Below are positions 63,047 to 64,000 of a DNA stretch of 64,000 nucleotides, in pieces (the first letter of the stretch is position 1; every line of letters begins with the position of its first letter). Source of the DNA: Zobellia uliginosa. Lineage in GTDB: Bacteria > Bacteroidota > Bacteroidia > Flavobacteriales > Flavobacteriaceae. Under the pieces are notes generated by a model, which was given only the letters and a program-made list of their open reading frames with translations, was not told the DNA's origin and did not search any database. The stretch covers positions 1 to 64,000 of the forward strand of contig NZ_FTOB01000002.1 of assembly GCF_900156625.1 (NCBI RefSeq). Reading direction: 5' to 3'. The position numbers and the translations under genes are program-made.

Positions 63047-64000
63047 CTACGTCTGACCGCTAATCTCACTTTTTAACTTAATCAAATACTCTTTATATTC
63101 TATAAACTCTGTATCGGTCGGGTTGATTTGAATAATGAAATTCACCTTACCTAATAGATGTTCTAAATAGTTTCTTTTTTTTATTCCTTTTCGCTCCATA
63201 TGATTTGCCAACCCAAACTTCTTAATGTAGTAAAGTTCCTGTCTTACTTTGTTACGTTTATGAAAAACAACTTGTGGTTTTTGATTAACTACAATTCCTG
63301 TAACCGACTGTCTTTGATTAGGTGTCATTAGTTTTATCTTATCTGGATGAATTACCAATTCTAATTTTACTATCTGTTCAGACACAAAATTTAAAACTGC
63401 GTTTTCATCGAAGTTACCTGAGAAAGTTAGATCGTCAGCATACCTTGTATATCTAATGGAATGTTGTTTACAGAATTCAGAAATATGATTGTCAGCTGGC
63501 AGAAAGTATAAGTTTGAGATGTAAGGACTTGTTGGTGCACCTTGTGGTAAACAATTTTCCTTTGTGCAAAGCTTAGCAAGTAGATTAGAAATTAAGTCCG
63601 AATAGCCAAGAGATTTAAAAATTTGCTCTACTGAGTGTATTTTTATAGAAGGAAAGAAATCTTTTAAATCCAAGGTAAAAACCTTAGGTTGGTTATAATG
63701 AAATTTCAGATTTTCAACTATACTTACCTTTCTTTTATATGCCTTGGCATATGGGCTTACTTTAAGCTGTTGAAAGATATTTTGTAAAATCCAAGTTTGA
63801 ATTTCTTTCAGACTAGGTAATGGTTCAGAAATAGTTCTGGTCTTTCCATTTTTCTTCTTAATCGCATAATCTGTATAAAACGATTTGGTGTAATATACAG
63901 CTTTTTTGATATAGGCTTTTTTGTAGCCAACAAGCGAAGAAAAATGTGATGTATTGTAAATTATTGGAACATTGTTTTCAATCAACGGCTTTGCGTAATC
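63047..64000 (-). CDS. Retron-type reverse transcriptase, N-terminus cut by window edge
   Basis: At least 317 codons; the frame is open to position 64000, so the true start lies outside. Reverse transcriptase motifs in order: KKNGKTRTISEP, SIVENLKFH (retron NAxxH-like), TLDLKDFFPSI, LPQGAPTSPYISNL, RYTRYADDLTFSG (catalytic YADD, 63432-63443) and QSVTGIVVN (the VTG of retron RTs). No maturase or endonuclease domain follows, which separates it from group II intron proteins. Its stop is 7 bp from an attC core, so it is cassette cargo. The msr-msd RNA would be upstream, beyond 64000. Known retron RTs act in anti-phage defence. Confidence 0.85.
   Translation of the reverse strand, partial: DYAKPLIENNVPIIYNTSHFSSLVGYKKAYIKKAVYYTKSFYTDYAIKKKNGKTRTISEPLPSLKEIQTWILQNIFQQLKVSPYAKAYKRKVSIVENLKFHYNQPKVFTLDLKDFFPSIKIHSVEQIFKSLGYSDLISNLLAKLCTKENCLPQGAPTSPYISNLYFLPADNHISEFCKQHSIRYTRYADDLTFSGNFDENAVLNFVSEQIVKLELVIHPDKIKLMTPNQRQSVTGIVVNQKPQVVFHKRNKVRQELYYIKKFGLANHMERKGIKKRNYLEHLLGKVNFIIQINPTDTEFIEYKEYLIKLKSEISGQT

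Noticed and set aside
1..64000. CRISPR array
   Set aside because: The repeats are long (120-560 bp), irregularly spaced and separated by genes; no short direct repeats with uniform spacers and no cas genes.
63047..64000. The reverse transcriptase as the missing protein of the group II introns
   Set aside because: It has the retron VTG motif and lacks maturase and DNA-binding domains; it sits in its own cassette on the opposite strand.

Overview
The window comes from a low-GC marine-type Bacteroidota, most likely a Flavobacteriaceae member of the Zobellia/Maribacter/Arenibacter kind. The evidence is a SusC/SusD pair driven by an ECF-sigma/FecR circuit, Flavobacteriia-style nap genes, many short SPII lipoproteins and weak Shine-Dalgarno sequences. 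The genus is inferred, not shown.

Layout. (1) 1-6627: an integron-type gene-cassette array read on the minus strand. (2) 6628-38226: an ordinary chromosomal block. It holds a class-V aminotransferase-like protein, an alkaline phosphatase, a SusD/SusC/FecR/ECF-sigma TonB uptake locus, a periplasmic nitrate reductase operon (napD, napA, a doubled napB, a tetrahaem lipoprotein, an Fe-S protein and an NrfD quinol oxidase), molybdenum-cofactor genes (moeA, a ModE-like regulator, moaE), an outer-membrane porin, topoisomerase III, four lipoproteins, a PLP decarboxylase and an immunity-like protein. (3) About 38.4-64 kb: a second, larger cassette array in the same orientation. It ends inside a retron-type reverse transcriptase cut by the window edge.

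The arrays are recognised by a rule that can be checked base by base. Each unit consists of one or a few minus-strand genes plus an imperfectly palindromic attC-like site of about 120-190 bp. The first bases of a unit (GTTRNNN...) are the reverse complement of its own inner core (...NNNYAAC), as expected of circular cassettes captured by an integron integrase. Most units obey this over 7-11 bases. About 34 units are visible. No integrase gene is visible, so the platform must lie outside the window or be lost.

The attC sites are heavily colonised. Three group II introns without a reverse-transcriptase gene, six ~150-bp MITE-like elements, three ~560-bp internally deleted IS1182-type elements and a repeated ~187-bp segment all sit at the same point, immediately before the GTT core. 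A gene-less 267-bp cassette occurs six times, four in array 2 and two in array 1, always exactly 267 bp. Cassette cargo leans to defence, immunity and stress: retron RT, two HEPN-like proteins, an Abi-like protein, SMI1/KNR4, CbrC, DUF4304 and DUF6161 proteins, VOC proteins, AraC and Crp regulators, a deiminase and many small membrane or lipoproteins.

All similarities are by eye. No alignment, structure prediction or database search was run.
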